The notes beneath the pieces are model-generated. The model searched no databases. It was not told the DNA's origin and worked only from the letters and a program-made list of their open reading frames with translations. 64,000 nt of DNA from Xestospongia muta (taxonomy: Eukaryota > Porifera > Demospongiae > Haplosclerida > Petrosiidae): the NCBI GenBank assembly GCA_963693285.1, contig OY848920.1:7515135-7579134 (forward strand). The letters run 5' to 3'. Positions 35,140 through 46,700 of the stretch are shown here, piece after piece. Position 1 is the first letter of the stretch; the number at the start of each line of letters is the position of its first letter. Position numbers and translations under genes: made by a program.

Positions 35140-36749
35140 CTATTATGTTATTTGTAGGGATAAAACTCTACTAATAGTTCTAGACATTGCTACATATCAT
35201 AGTAAATTAGTAACTAATTAGTAGTTATAAATTTACTATGAAATGTAGCAACATAAGTAATAATGTATTAAAATCAAAACAGTTTAGAATACTTTTTTGA
35301 TCAAAATAATTTACTATATACATGCACTTGTATAACCACATATTGGTTAAATTAACAATGTATTAACAATAAATGAACAATGTATATGTAGTGTATGTTA
35401 ATTCGTTATGTTGTATTAATTGGTAGACAGTGCACATCCTTAAATGAAAAAAAACAAATGTTATTTGTTGACTTTTAGATTTTAGTTTGTAAAATTTATC
35501 CATTATTTTCTGTGTACTTGTCACAAACTGAATTAATTACTGGTATTGAATTTATTATTGAAAATAGATGGAGTTTATAAGTCCCCTGAATCTTTGACAA
35601 TGTAGCAAACATTAATATATTAATTAGTATTTTGTGAAAAGTTTTGTTGATAATTATTATTATTTAACTTTACAATAGTTAATTAAACATAGTAAATTTT
35701 ATTTTACCACAAAATATTTACACAGACAGTATATAAATATAGGAAATAAACAAGAGATTACAGAATAAAAGTATTACCTTTGATAATTTCAAGTTACTTT
35801 ATATACTTTATATCCTCTCATTTCCATTGAATACAGTTAAAGATTTATGTTCAAACTCTTCCACTCTAAAGTCTCCTTTACAATAGGGATATGTAAATTG
35901 TTTATGAAATATAGAATATGTTCAGAACATCCTTTCATCCAATGAGGTAGTGTAAGCTCATGAGATTATTAAAAATGAGGCCCTACACAAATAAACTTAC
36001 AGGTGTCAGAATGACCAGTTGTGAGAGACAAAATGGTGTGATGTTAGAGAATAAGTGTTAAGTAAAACTGCTCTATTGTCTACTAGTTTTGTTAGAGAAA
36101 TAAATTGTTAATAAAATAAGAGAAGATAAAGTCAAGAGAAATTCAAACAGAAAATAAATTTACTATTTACTAACTAAGGTTACTATTGTAACAAGTTACA
36201 GGAGCCAGAATTTACTGATAATTTTGATACATTGTATGCTCTGTCGATGATATATTACATCAAAGGAGTTTATAGATTCAACTATAAAAACAATACATTT
36301 TGTTAGGCACAAATTTAATAGAATACCAGACATTACTCTGTAAACAAAAGGGCTGGTCTTTTTAGATTTATTAATACCCAAAATCTCTTATATCGTAAAA
36401 ATTGTTGTTAATATGATAGAATTACTTGTGGAAAAAGAATAATAGAATAATAATATCTGTGATATCAATGATTTTGTCTTTCATAATAGTTTTTAACTCC
36501 TCCCTATATGTCACCAATTTTTATCAACAGTTAAGTCTGACTCCACCCATGTATGGATTCATATAAACACAAAGATTTAGGAGGAAGTAAAGGTGGAAGA
36601 CAACAATGTACAAATCCTTTAATAGCTTATTTGATATTAATAAAGGGTGTGATTAGATATCAGCTCTGGACCACAAAATGTTTTAAAATGTTTAAAAATG
36701 TTTCTATGTGAATTTTGATACTTATCTAACAACTATTGATTGAAATAAG
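35140..36749. other. Intergenic, mostly duplicated sequence
   Basis: 35140-35640 matches the 3' flank of F4. 36560-36749 matches 32280-32486. The stretch between (about 35700-36550) shows no gene; open frames are short and AT-driven. Confidence 0.5.
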
Positions 36750-37195
36750 AGGTTATCAGTTTCAGATGGATTTCAACCTTTGTATGATAGCAAAGAAAGT
36801 CCAAATATTGAGAACTGTAACATATATGTTGATGGTGTTACTATTACTTATGGTAGTAATCCTCGTAAACATATCTGGACTTACGCTTGTAGTGTGTCAG
36901 AGGCAACTAGAGGTACATCATCCACAATATGTTTGTCCATGTAATAATTATAGTAAGGGTACATATGTACCAGATTGGATAGGTAGTCATTACTATTGTG
37001 AATCTGGATTACCTTCAGAACAAGATCACTATGAAATCTTATACTTCAATGAGACATTATGGGATGGACAACAATGTGGAAGAAATGAAGGACCATGTTG
37101 TACTAATCACAAGATGCCATGGTTTATAAAGACACTCAATGAGACTACAACTGAAGATATTGAACTGAGGCTATGTGGTTATTGAAGTTTATGTT
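36750..37195 (+). pseudogene. 5'-truncated fibrinogen-related gene (F7)
   Basis: Sister of F5: it starts at the same point in the family alignment and carries the same 7-nt deletion. A further 5-nt loss near 36912 (actagaggtacatc against actagagatggcgtacatc) shifts the frame again. The Cys of YACG is replaced (gcttgtagtgtg reads ACS), and a deletion near 37178 removes the conserved end (SEDP...DTP). The C-terminal stretch (VPDWIGSHYYCESG, LWDGQQCGRNEGPCC) is recognisable. Non-functional. Confidence 0.75.
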
Positions 37196-37756
37196 CAACA
37201 ATTTTTGTTGTTTCTAGACTTGAAACATAATACTGTATATACTTACTTTTATTTTGTTCACATGTACTAGAATGGAGTTTTTTAGTTGCTTTATCTGGTC
37301 AATTACATAACTGTAGCTATAAGTAAATATGCACATTTGCTAATACAAAAGTTTGGTTTTGCTTATTCTTAAGATAATAAAACATTTCAATTATTGTAAT
37401 TAAAGTAGAAATAGGAAAACTATTTAGATAAATTTCGATATTAGGATATTTTAATCTTAATTTAAATTATTGCTAGGTAATTTAAATAGCACTCCTATAG
37501 TTGCACAAAGACTTTGAATTTTAAAAAATCAATACACCTCCAAACAAAAAAGTAATATTGAGAAAACTGTATGAAGATCTTAATTTCATGTACAAATCAT
37601 AAATACATTGTACCATTTTCTTATATAATTTGGCTGAAAAAAATTATTGTCATAACTATTTTAACCTTGTCATGACTGATAGACAAAAAGTAATGTTGCT
37701 ATGGTAGACAATTAATAGAGGGTGAAGATAATAATTGGCAATTCAAAACTTCACAT
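37196..37756. other. Intergenic, nothing coding
   Basis: The first ~300 bp resemble the 3' flank of F5 (33000-33350) in diverged form. No open frame is supported. Confidence 0.4.
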
Positions 37757-38775
37757 CATCAGTTACTTTAACAATCTTTTTTTTAATTTTTGGCTATTTG
37801 CTTTCTTTTGCTTCTATCTGTCAACTCTTCCAATTCAGATGATTCTATTAAGGTGTATTGGCCATGGAATAACTCTCTATGTGGTAAAGATCGTTCTAGA
37901 TTGTTATCTAATTATTTACCTGACATTTGTCCCATTGGTCATTAGTATTACACCAACTTTACAGTCTTCTATCCAACACAATATTATATTGAAGTCTCTA
38001 ATAAATGTGGTAGTGATACTGAAAATCTAGTTGATGGACTAATAGAACAGTTAGAAGCTATCTCAGGATTCTTTAGCTCATATCCTGTTGGGTGTTCTGA
38101 GATTCTACAGAAGAACAACATTTTTCAATCAGATTAGTACATCATATGACCTCATAACAATTCATTAATATCAGTATACTGTGATATGGAAGGTAGTAAT
38201 TGTGATGGTACGGGAGGCTGGATGAGAGTGGGCTACCACAACATGAGTTATTCTGTTGTTACATGTCCACATGGACTAACTCTACCACAATTTGCCAACA
38301 CAGATCATGGTGTATGTACATTTTACTCTGCTCATGGATTTAATTACAGCAACATTTGTGATCAAATAAGAGGTTATCAGTTTCATTCACCAGATGGATT
38401 TCCACCTTTGTATGATAGCAATGAAAGTCCAAATATTGAGAACTGTAACACATATGTTGATGGTGTTACTATTACTTATGGTAGTAATCCTCGTAAACAT
38501 ATTTGGACTTATGCTTGTGGTGTGTCAGAGGCAGGTAGAGATGACTTACATCCTCCATAATATGTTTGTCCATATAATAATGATAGTAATGGTACATGTG
38601 TACAGGATTAGATAGGTAGTGAGTACTATTATGAATCTGGATTACCTTCAGAACAATATCACCACAAAATCTTATACTCTAATGACACATTATGGGATGG
38701 ACAACAATGTGGAGGAAATGAAATACCATGTTGTACTAACCACAAGATGCCATGGTTTATAAAGAGCTTTATCTG
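37757..38775 (+). pseudogene. Degraded fibrinogen-related gene (F8)
   Basis: Starts like F6 (ttaacaatcttttttttaatttttggctatttgc, the ATG lost) and is collinear with it. There are stop codons or frame breaks near 37944, 38138 and 38560-38615. The middle is best preserved (38186-38560: EGSNCDGTGGWMRVGYHNM, DGFPPLYDSNESPN, HIWTYACGVSEAG). It ends abruptly at ccatggtttataaaga (about 38765), where it is fused to sequence that follows F5 (33068 onward), so its 3' end was deleted. Confidence 0.8.
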
Positions 38776-39642
38776 GTCAATTACACAACTGTAGCTATAG
38801 GTAAACATGCACATTGGCTAATAAGAAAAATTAGGTTTGCTTATTCTTAAGACACTTCAATTACTATAATTAAAGTAGAATCAGGAAAAATATTTAGGTA
38901 AATTTCCATATCAGGATATTTTAATTTTAATTTTAATTATTGTTAATTAATTTAACTAGCACTCCCATAGATCCAAAAAGACCTTTGAACTTTATAAAAT
39001 CAATATTTCTCCAAGCAAGAAATCATATAAAGGAAACTGTATGAAGCTCAAGTGTTTTGTCAGAAGTGGTCTCTTATTGGAAATCAGCTCAAACATTATA
39101 GATAATACACTGTAAAAACTGATTGGTTGATTTATTTACTATATGGCTATATTGATTAAATTGCATTATGCAAACTGCATAAAATGTTAAAACTAACAAA
39201 TATTTTTAAAGAAATAAAAAAAAATTTCATTTGACAAAAATAATTAATTCCATCGGACAATAGTAATGAAAACTATATTATGTTTACTTTCAATTCGCAG
39301 TGAAAAGGTAAACAATAAATTATTTTATATATAACTTAGTGTACGCTAACAACATTGGCAATTCAACACTATAAAAATTAAATTGTTGATTTAACCAATG
39401 TATTGTTATACAGGTTGCAGGTAGTAAACTAATTTGATGTGAAAATAGACATAACATTGTTTTGATTTGATTACTAATTACTATTGTTTATGTAGCTATT
39501 AGTACATCAGTAATAAAAACAGTGTTATGTTTACTTTCACATCATACTAAGTTTGCTACATGTAACCTGTATAACAATATATTAATTAAATCAACAAATC
39601 AATTTTTAAAGTGAAGACTTCATATCATCAGCTACTTTAACA
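38776..39642. promoter_or_regulatory. Upstream region of F9, copy of 33068-33999
   Basis: Nearly identical to the F6 upstream region, including one truncated (39112-39303) and one full (39367-39613) MITE. No gene. Confidence 0.55.
39367..39613. mobile_element. MITE next to F9 start, copy of 33724-33970
   Basis: Same arms and flanks as 33724-33970, with one change in the right terminus (TTTTTAAAGTG). It ends 30 bp before the F9 ATG. Confidence 0.65.
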
Positions 39643-40785
39643 ATGTTCTTTAAATTTTTGGCTATTTGCTTTCTTTTGCTTCTACCTGTCAACTCTTCCA
39701 ATTCAGACGATCCTATTAAGGTGTATTGGCCATGGAAAAACTCTCTATGTGGTAAAGGTCCTTCTAGATCATTATCTAATTTTTCACTTGATGTTTCTCC
39801 CATTGGTCATTACTTAACTTGTAATAATGTCAACTATTGCAGCAAGTTTACAGTCTTCTATCCAACACAATATTATATTGAAGTCTCTAATAAATGTGGT
39901 AGTGATACTGAAAATCTAGTTGATGGACTAATAGAACAGTTAGGAGCCATCTCTGAATTAATTTACTCATATCCTGCAGGGTGTTTTGAGATTCTACAGA
40001 AAAATAAAAATTCTCAATCAGGTTATTATACAATACAAGCTCCTAACAATTCTCTTATATCTGTCTACTGTGACATGAAGGGTAGTAACTGTGATGGTAA
40101 GGGAGGCTGGATGAGAGTTGGATATCTCAACATGACTGATCCTGGCAGCTCTTGTCCTTCTGGACTAACTCTTCGACAATTTAACAACATAGATCATGGG
40201 CTTTGTGGTCGACCTATGTCTTCATCTGTAACTTATTCTGCTCATGGATTTAATTACAGCAAAGTATGTGGTCAAATAAGAGGTTATCAGTTTGGTTTTC
40301 CGGATGGATTTCCACCTTTACAAGCTACTAATGCCATTCCAAATATTGATAATTGTAACACATATGTTGATGGTGTTACTATTACTTATGGTAGTAATCC
40401 TCGTAAACATATTTGGACTTATGCTTGTGGTGTGGTGGAGACAATTTCAGGAAATAATTACCTTATTCCTTTTACTTGTCCATGTAGCACTGACAGTAAT
40501 GGTACATATGCACCAGAGTGGGTAGGTAGTGATTACTATTGTGAATCTGGATTACATTCATCACAATCTTACCACAAAGTATTATTCTCCAATGATACAT
40601 TGTGGGATGGTCAACAATGTAATGGAAGTGAAGGACCATGTTGTACTAACCCTAAGATGCCATGGTTTATAAAGACTCTCAATGCAACTACCACTGAAGA
40701 TATTGAATTAAGAATGTGTGGTAGTGAAGATCCATCAAGTGATGAAGACACTCCACTGGATATTATTGAACTTTACATTCGCTAA
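39643..40785 (+). CDS. Secreted fibrinogen-related protein, chimeric (F9)
   Basis: Single exon, 380 residues. Residues 1 to about 145 follow F6 almost exactly (same signal peptide MFFKFLAICFLLLLPVNSS, VYWPWKNSLCGKGPSRSL, SGYYTIQAPNNSLISVYCDM). From the GSNCDGKGG segment on it follows F2 (GGWMRVGYLNMTDPGSSCPS, CGRPMSSSVTYSAHGFNYSK, ACGVVETISGNNYLIPFTC, MCGSEDPSSDEDTPLDIIELYIR). The switch is at about 40078-40081. Neither stop codon of F2 is present. One Cys of F6 is replaced by Tyr (TQYYIEVSNKCGS) while another appears (NVNYCSKF), so the N-terminal disulphides may be rearranged. Intact and probably expressed from an F6-type promoter. Confidence 0.85.
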   Translation: MFFKFLAICFLLLLPVNSSNSDDPIKVYWPWKNSLCGKGPSRSLSNFSLDVSPIGHYLTCNNVNYCSKFTVFYPTQYYIEVSNKCGSDTENLVDGLIEQLGAISELIYSYPAGCFEILQKNKNSQSGYYTIQAPNNSLISVYCDMKGSNCDGKGGWMRVGYLNMTDPGSSCPSGLTLRQFNNIDHGLCGRPMSSSVTYSAHGFNYSKVCGQIRGYQFGFPDGFPPLQATNAIPNIDNCNTYVDGVTITYGSNPRKHIWTYACGVVETISGNNYLIPFTCPCSTDSNGTYAPEWVGSDYYCESGLHSSQSYHKVLFSNDTLWDGQQCNGSEGPCCTNPKMPWFIKTLNATTTEDIELRMCGSEDPSSDEDTPLDIIELYIR

Positions 40786-43700
40786 CTACTTCACACTTCA
40801 TGCTTTTACATATACAATGTTAAAATAGCATCACTATCTTTGTCATCATTATTTTGTCAGATTTGCCAAATGTGCCATGTACACTGTAAAAATTGATTTG
40901 TTGATTTAACTAATATATTGTTATACGGGTTATATGTAGCAAACTTAATATGCTGTGAAAGTAAACATAACACTGTTTTGATTCTAATATTATTAATATT
41001 ATATTTATTAGTAATAAAAACAGTGGTATGTCTATTTTCACATCATATTAGTTTGCTACCTGCAACCTGTATAACAATACATTGGTTAAATCAACAAATC
41101 AATTTTTACAGTGTATGGTTACATAATTACATGTAAATACATATCAATTTATTTGATGTAATAAAGTAAACATTATGTACAGTTTTCATTAGTAATGTAA
41201 TAAATCCACTATGGAATTGATTTATTATGTAGATAATTGTCATTAGAACTTTAAATGACGAGATGCTGAATCATAGCTATTTTATTCATACATATATACT
41301 GTAATCTCTATATACATATACATATTCATACATGTATAATGTAAGGGTACATGCAACCAAAATGTAATAAAACAACTAATCTGTTTATATGAGTTCCTAA
41401 TTATGATTCTCTTATCTGAGTCTACTATGATTAAGTAGAAGAGAAGTAATTATAACTGTGATTATTATTACGTAAATAATAAAGAAGTAGTTATTATGAT
41501 AATCCTGATTTAGAAAAGTTCCTACAAAAATGAAACTCAAAACCATCAAGAAAATTATCTGTACAATCAGGTAAGACCATTCATTCATCTGTCAACTGAT
41601 ATATCTGTCCATCTGTTTATATCCCATTCATCCATTTGTTCCTATGTATATGTTCACATACACATACCTCTTCATCCTTCAATCAGTCATTTATTAATCC
41701 ATCATTCTAGATCTAATAATTATAGACCAGATATTGTAAACATAACTTTGATTAAACAACAAGAAAGTCCTAGCTAATAGATATCATCATGTAATACAAA
41801 TCAATTGTGTGTCCATTGCTAGTCATATTGCTATTGGATCATGAAAAGAACAATTTCCTGAGTCAGCCGTTTTCCTGAGTCAGCACATTTTCCTGAGCTT
41901 ATAGCATGCATATAGTAACATTTATGTTACTAGAAATTACTTAGAAACTATAGCTTTGAAGCTATTTTAACAATGACTTTTAACAATTGAAGAGCAAATT
42001 ATTATAATTATGCTATAATCCAAATTAATTTTTATAAGAAATTTGAGTAAAAGTAGAAGACTCTAGTTTAACCCATAGTGTAGACAGTCTAAAACATGGC
42101 AGAATACGGATTCATGTCAGATCAATAAGATAACAAATCGTCTAGAGGTTTAGCTAGAAATCTATTATATATAATTAGTCTTGTGACCAGATGTCCATTT
42201 GGTTAATATGAGTTATAGAAGGTCATTAATAAATAGCATAAAGAGTAATGACCAAGTTGAAAACCTTGTCTCACTCAAACATTACAGAATTATCTAGTCA
42301 TGTGGCTAACTAAGTGATTTTTCGTAACCTTGTCTCTTAGGAAATTATGAGGCCTCTCTCCACTGGCTTGCATAGCTTATTGAGAGCCTGGAGAAAGACC
42401 AAACTAATTCTGTAAACTTTCATGTAGATTGAAGGAATCATTTAATTAGACATACCAGTTTTATAATCAACCTCCACCAGAGAATTCAAGTTAATAATTA
42501 GTGTACAAATGGGATGATGTTTGCAGACATATATGATGTTGTGAATTGCTTAATTTCTTCCACTAATCTATAGCCAATGTGCAATCAATTGGAAATCTAT
42601 TGGTTGTCTCTACACAGTCATTTAATAATATGTTAGTGTTGAGTCAGTTTCATTCTGAATAAATGTTACGTGTAAATACTCATTTATGTCTAAGATTAAA
42701 ACTTATCCCCTAAATCTATCGGAAGTTATTGACTTCACAGCTTAATTAATTTGCAGCAGTGTTTGTAGAAGAGAAATATAGGCAGAGAATCTTTAAGCAC
42801 TATCAGTCACACCTAATGTTGTTATATGCATTATCATGATCAGTCACTTTAATTTCATAAAACAATTTTTAAATTTATTTTAAAAATGTTTGTAATTTTG
42901 GCCTGGAATCATTTTCATGTGATTATTTCATGTACTTAGGGTTTATTTGTAATACATTACAAAAAGATTGATTAGTTTTCTTCACTTGTAGTGCAGTAGA
43001 TGACATTTACAAAATGACAATTTTACCAGATGGTCAATACATTTTATTAGTGGTTTTAGTGTCAAAGTATATGTACAGATATATTATATAGAATGTTAGG
43101 TATTTATCCATATATATGAGTTATGTGAGACCATTATTGAAACATTATATATGTCACATGATAACAAGTGGGTGTGGTAAAAGCTATGACAGATGTATTG
43201 TTGGTATGTATATGGAAGTATTGTGAAAGAAATAGTATATGTGTTCTATGTAGCCTAGCAGTGAATGAGACTGAATTCAATTGTTTATACAAACAACTTT
43301 TATGGGTAGACATCATTGTTGACTCTTTTCAAGATCTCTTTCAATGTTACTCAAAGATATTTAAGAGATGTACTATTCAATATTTGTCCAGTCATAATAT
43401 AAGGTTTTAGATAAATATTCTCTCTGTAGATCTAGACTCCATTTATATTATTGTTATACAATGTATATAAAGTTGTCTATCCATTTGTTTCTCTATTTAT
43501 ACATAATCATAATCATAGGCTCATATTTGCTAATCTAGTACTAGTACTATCTTCTAGAAAGATTTGGTATTAGCAACTCAATAAAAAATTTTTGGAGCTA
43601 AATTTAATATACATACATATTGGAAAGTTTGTGTTATATATATATATTGGTGACAAACTTTGCAATTACTACAAACGAAAGAAATAACACACCTTGTTAT

Positions 43701-43795
43701 TGATACGTCATACATATTCTCACTGATTATAATCAATGTGTTTTCGTCACATTTCGTATTCTATTGACACACCCATGCAAGCGGATAATTGATTC
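40786..43795. other. Non-coding spacer, copy of 9450-12557
   Basis: Nearly identical to the spacer between F2 and GBP copy A, with a few small indels (for example near 41165, 43380 and 43710). No gene. Contains a MITE at 40882-41113. Confidence 0.6.
40882..41113. mobile_element. MITE, CACTG termini, copy of 9546-9777
   Basis: Same element and same ta/ta flanks as 9546-9777, copied by the segmental duplication rather than by a new insertion. Confidence 0.75.
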
Positions 43796-46700
43796 ATGGC
43801 TACAAGAGATCATTCTTTTGAATCGTTTTTGGGAGAGAGTCCCACTCTTGACGAGTTATACGAGCATGTTAAACTTGGTACTAAATGGTATGAGTTTGGT
43901 GTACTTCTTAAATTAGATTCAAAAAAGCTAAATGGTATTGAAGAGCTGAATAAAGATGTTGAACGTAAAGCTTTAAAGATGTTTGAACACTGGCTGAATA
44001 CTAGCACAAATGCTACTAGGAGGCAAGTTCTTGAAACATTGAGAAAGGATGGTATCAGAGAGGTAGCTGTTGCGGAGGAGTATGAAAAGATATTAAGTCG
44101 TGAGTATACAGGTTCGTGATGCCTTTTTATAGATATATATTAGAGTAACAGTACCAAAGGGATTCCCCTGACTGTATTGTCTACTGAATACTTAGAATAC
44201 TTTAATACTTGTCAGTCCTCCTACCTAGCATAATCTCTACTTTGTCACTAATATAATGTTTCTGAGCATTATAGTAGAAGTTGATGAAAAAGCTGAATTG
44301 CTCATCTTTCATCTTCTTCCACTATTGTTTGCACAATATCTCAGTAAGTAAAAGAAGACTTGCCACTATTTTCAAAGATGCAGCACAATCTGAAATAAAC
44401 TATCCAACTTTGAATTTTTGTAGTTTGACCACTTTAGAAATGAAACCATAGCAATATTTAATTGTTCCTTAGATCTATGATGTTTTCAGATTACATTAGA
44501 GAAAGCCACATCTGTAATGTATCAACTTCAATTATTTTGAATATACAATACACAAACATGAGGCAGTCAATTAACTCATAAGATATTTAACCTACAAGTA
44601 GGTAAAATGACTATGATTAACCAATTGAGTACTTGAAATTGATCACCTGTCTCTTAATGTATATTACAATTATAACCAAACTATTCTCTATTATTTCTAA
44701 ACCATTAAGGAACTAAAATGTCAAATAAGAGGAAAAAATGTAATGATGCAATATCAGGACCTCCTACTAAGAAGTTTTGTAAGTACACTACTGTTTAAAT
44801 TGATTAGTTCTTGAAACTAATAAGGCTATGGAACAAATATAGAATTTGTGCTACATGAAAGAATTATGGAAGCTTTAATGCATATTTTCTAACACTAATT
44901 ACATCATTTAGTGTATTCAAAGCAATTAAAAATGAGAGTTGGATTTTTAGTTGTTATTATTACTACTTATAGTTGACAATGTATTTAGGAGAAATAGACT
45001 TCATGATGTGTTCTATCAGCTAAAATTAACTTCATTGTCAAGTATACTATATAACTGTTAAGTTTGGTCACTTCTACACTCTATAGTTTATGACAACAGT
45101 GCTACCAATGGAAAAGTCATTCCCTTATGCCTTCCCAATGATTATGTGTGGGATAAAGAGAACAACACTTGCACAAAAAAACCAGTTAAACGGGATTCTC
45201 TTGTAATTAATGAGGAAGCAGTGACAATCTTAAAAGAAATCACAAATCCTATTAGTGTAGTAGCTGTGGTTGGGCCGTGTCGTTCTGGGAAGTCATATTT
45301 ATTGAATCAACTGATACCATCTAAAGAATCTCTTTTCGAGCTAGGACATACAATGGCTCCAAAAACAAAGGGTATATGGATGTTGGACACTCCATTTCAA
45401 CACACTCTTAAAAGTGGAAAAGAAGTAAAAGTAATTCTACTTGATACAGAAGGAGTAGATGCTATCGAATCAGGTAGCCGAGGAGATACTCAAGTCTTTA
45501 CACTTAGTGTTCTTTTGAGTTCTCTATTGGTATACAATTCTGCTCAAGTTCCAAAGCGTAAAAACTTGAATCAAATGACGTATGTTGTTATTTATTATAA
45601 GTATAATAATATTAAGATCCATCAAGAAGGCTACATTATACTGTCTAAGCCTATATATGATATAATTAAAATATATTGCATGGCACAATTGTTGGTGGAA
45701 TAATCATAAAAGTATCCTATTTTTCTGAGCTAATTTTATTTCTTAACTGCATGTGTTTGCTTTTAGTTTCATTGCCAATTTAGCTAAATTATTTGGAAGT
45801 AAAGGATCACGGACAAGAAGTTCTTTCAAACAGATAGCACCATCATTCCTGTGGTTACTAAGAGATGCTCTTCTTCAACCAGTGAATTCTCAAGGAAGTC
45901 CCTGTAGTTTTCAAGATTATTTATTACATGAGGTGTGTTTTGTCATAAATAACTAAAACGTTCAATTTTATACAGGTTTTAGCAGTTCCAGAAGACATTC
46001 CAGTTAATGACACCCAAACTCAAGCTAGCAAATGTCTTCTAGAATTTTTTGATTCATTAGATGCAGAAATGATACCACCTCCATCACTTGACTCTCATGT
46101 TATAGCTAATATTGAAGATCCAAGTTACAGACAATATATTAATCCAAAATTTTTTCAGCAAATAGAGCATGTACATTGCAAAATTTTAGATGAATTGCAA
46201 CCAAAAAGAGGCTATACTGAAGGTAGCTTGATTAATGGAATACGTAAGTCATGTACCATTAGGCATATTTATATTATCAATCTCTGCATATAGAATTCGC
46301 AGAAATACTAAGGATGTATGTTGGTGCTCTCAATTCAGAAGATGGCATTCCAAAGATTGGAACAGCATGGGATCAAGCTATGAAAAATCTGTACAATACT
46401 GCCATGACTAGAGCAAAGGAGACATACAAGAAAGCCATGGATATTCTTCAATTTCCAATAGAAGAAAATGTTTTACTGATGCATCATGAGGAGGCTTATA
46501 AAGAAGCTGTAAAGCTGTTTAGTCAGTTAACAGAATTTGATGGAGATAGAGATGCTTGTAAAAAGAATCTTGAAGATTTGACTGTATGTTTATTATATAA
46601 TAAATAAATTTACTCTGTATTATATAGGTAACCATTGCTACATATTCTGATAACAGTTCTGTGTGTAATGGTGGTCTTTTGTATGTTTACTTGGAAGAAA

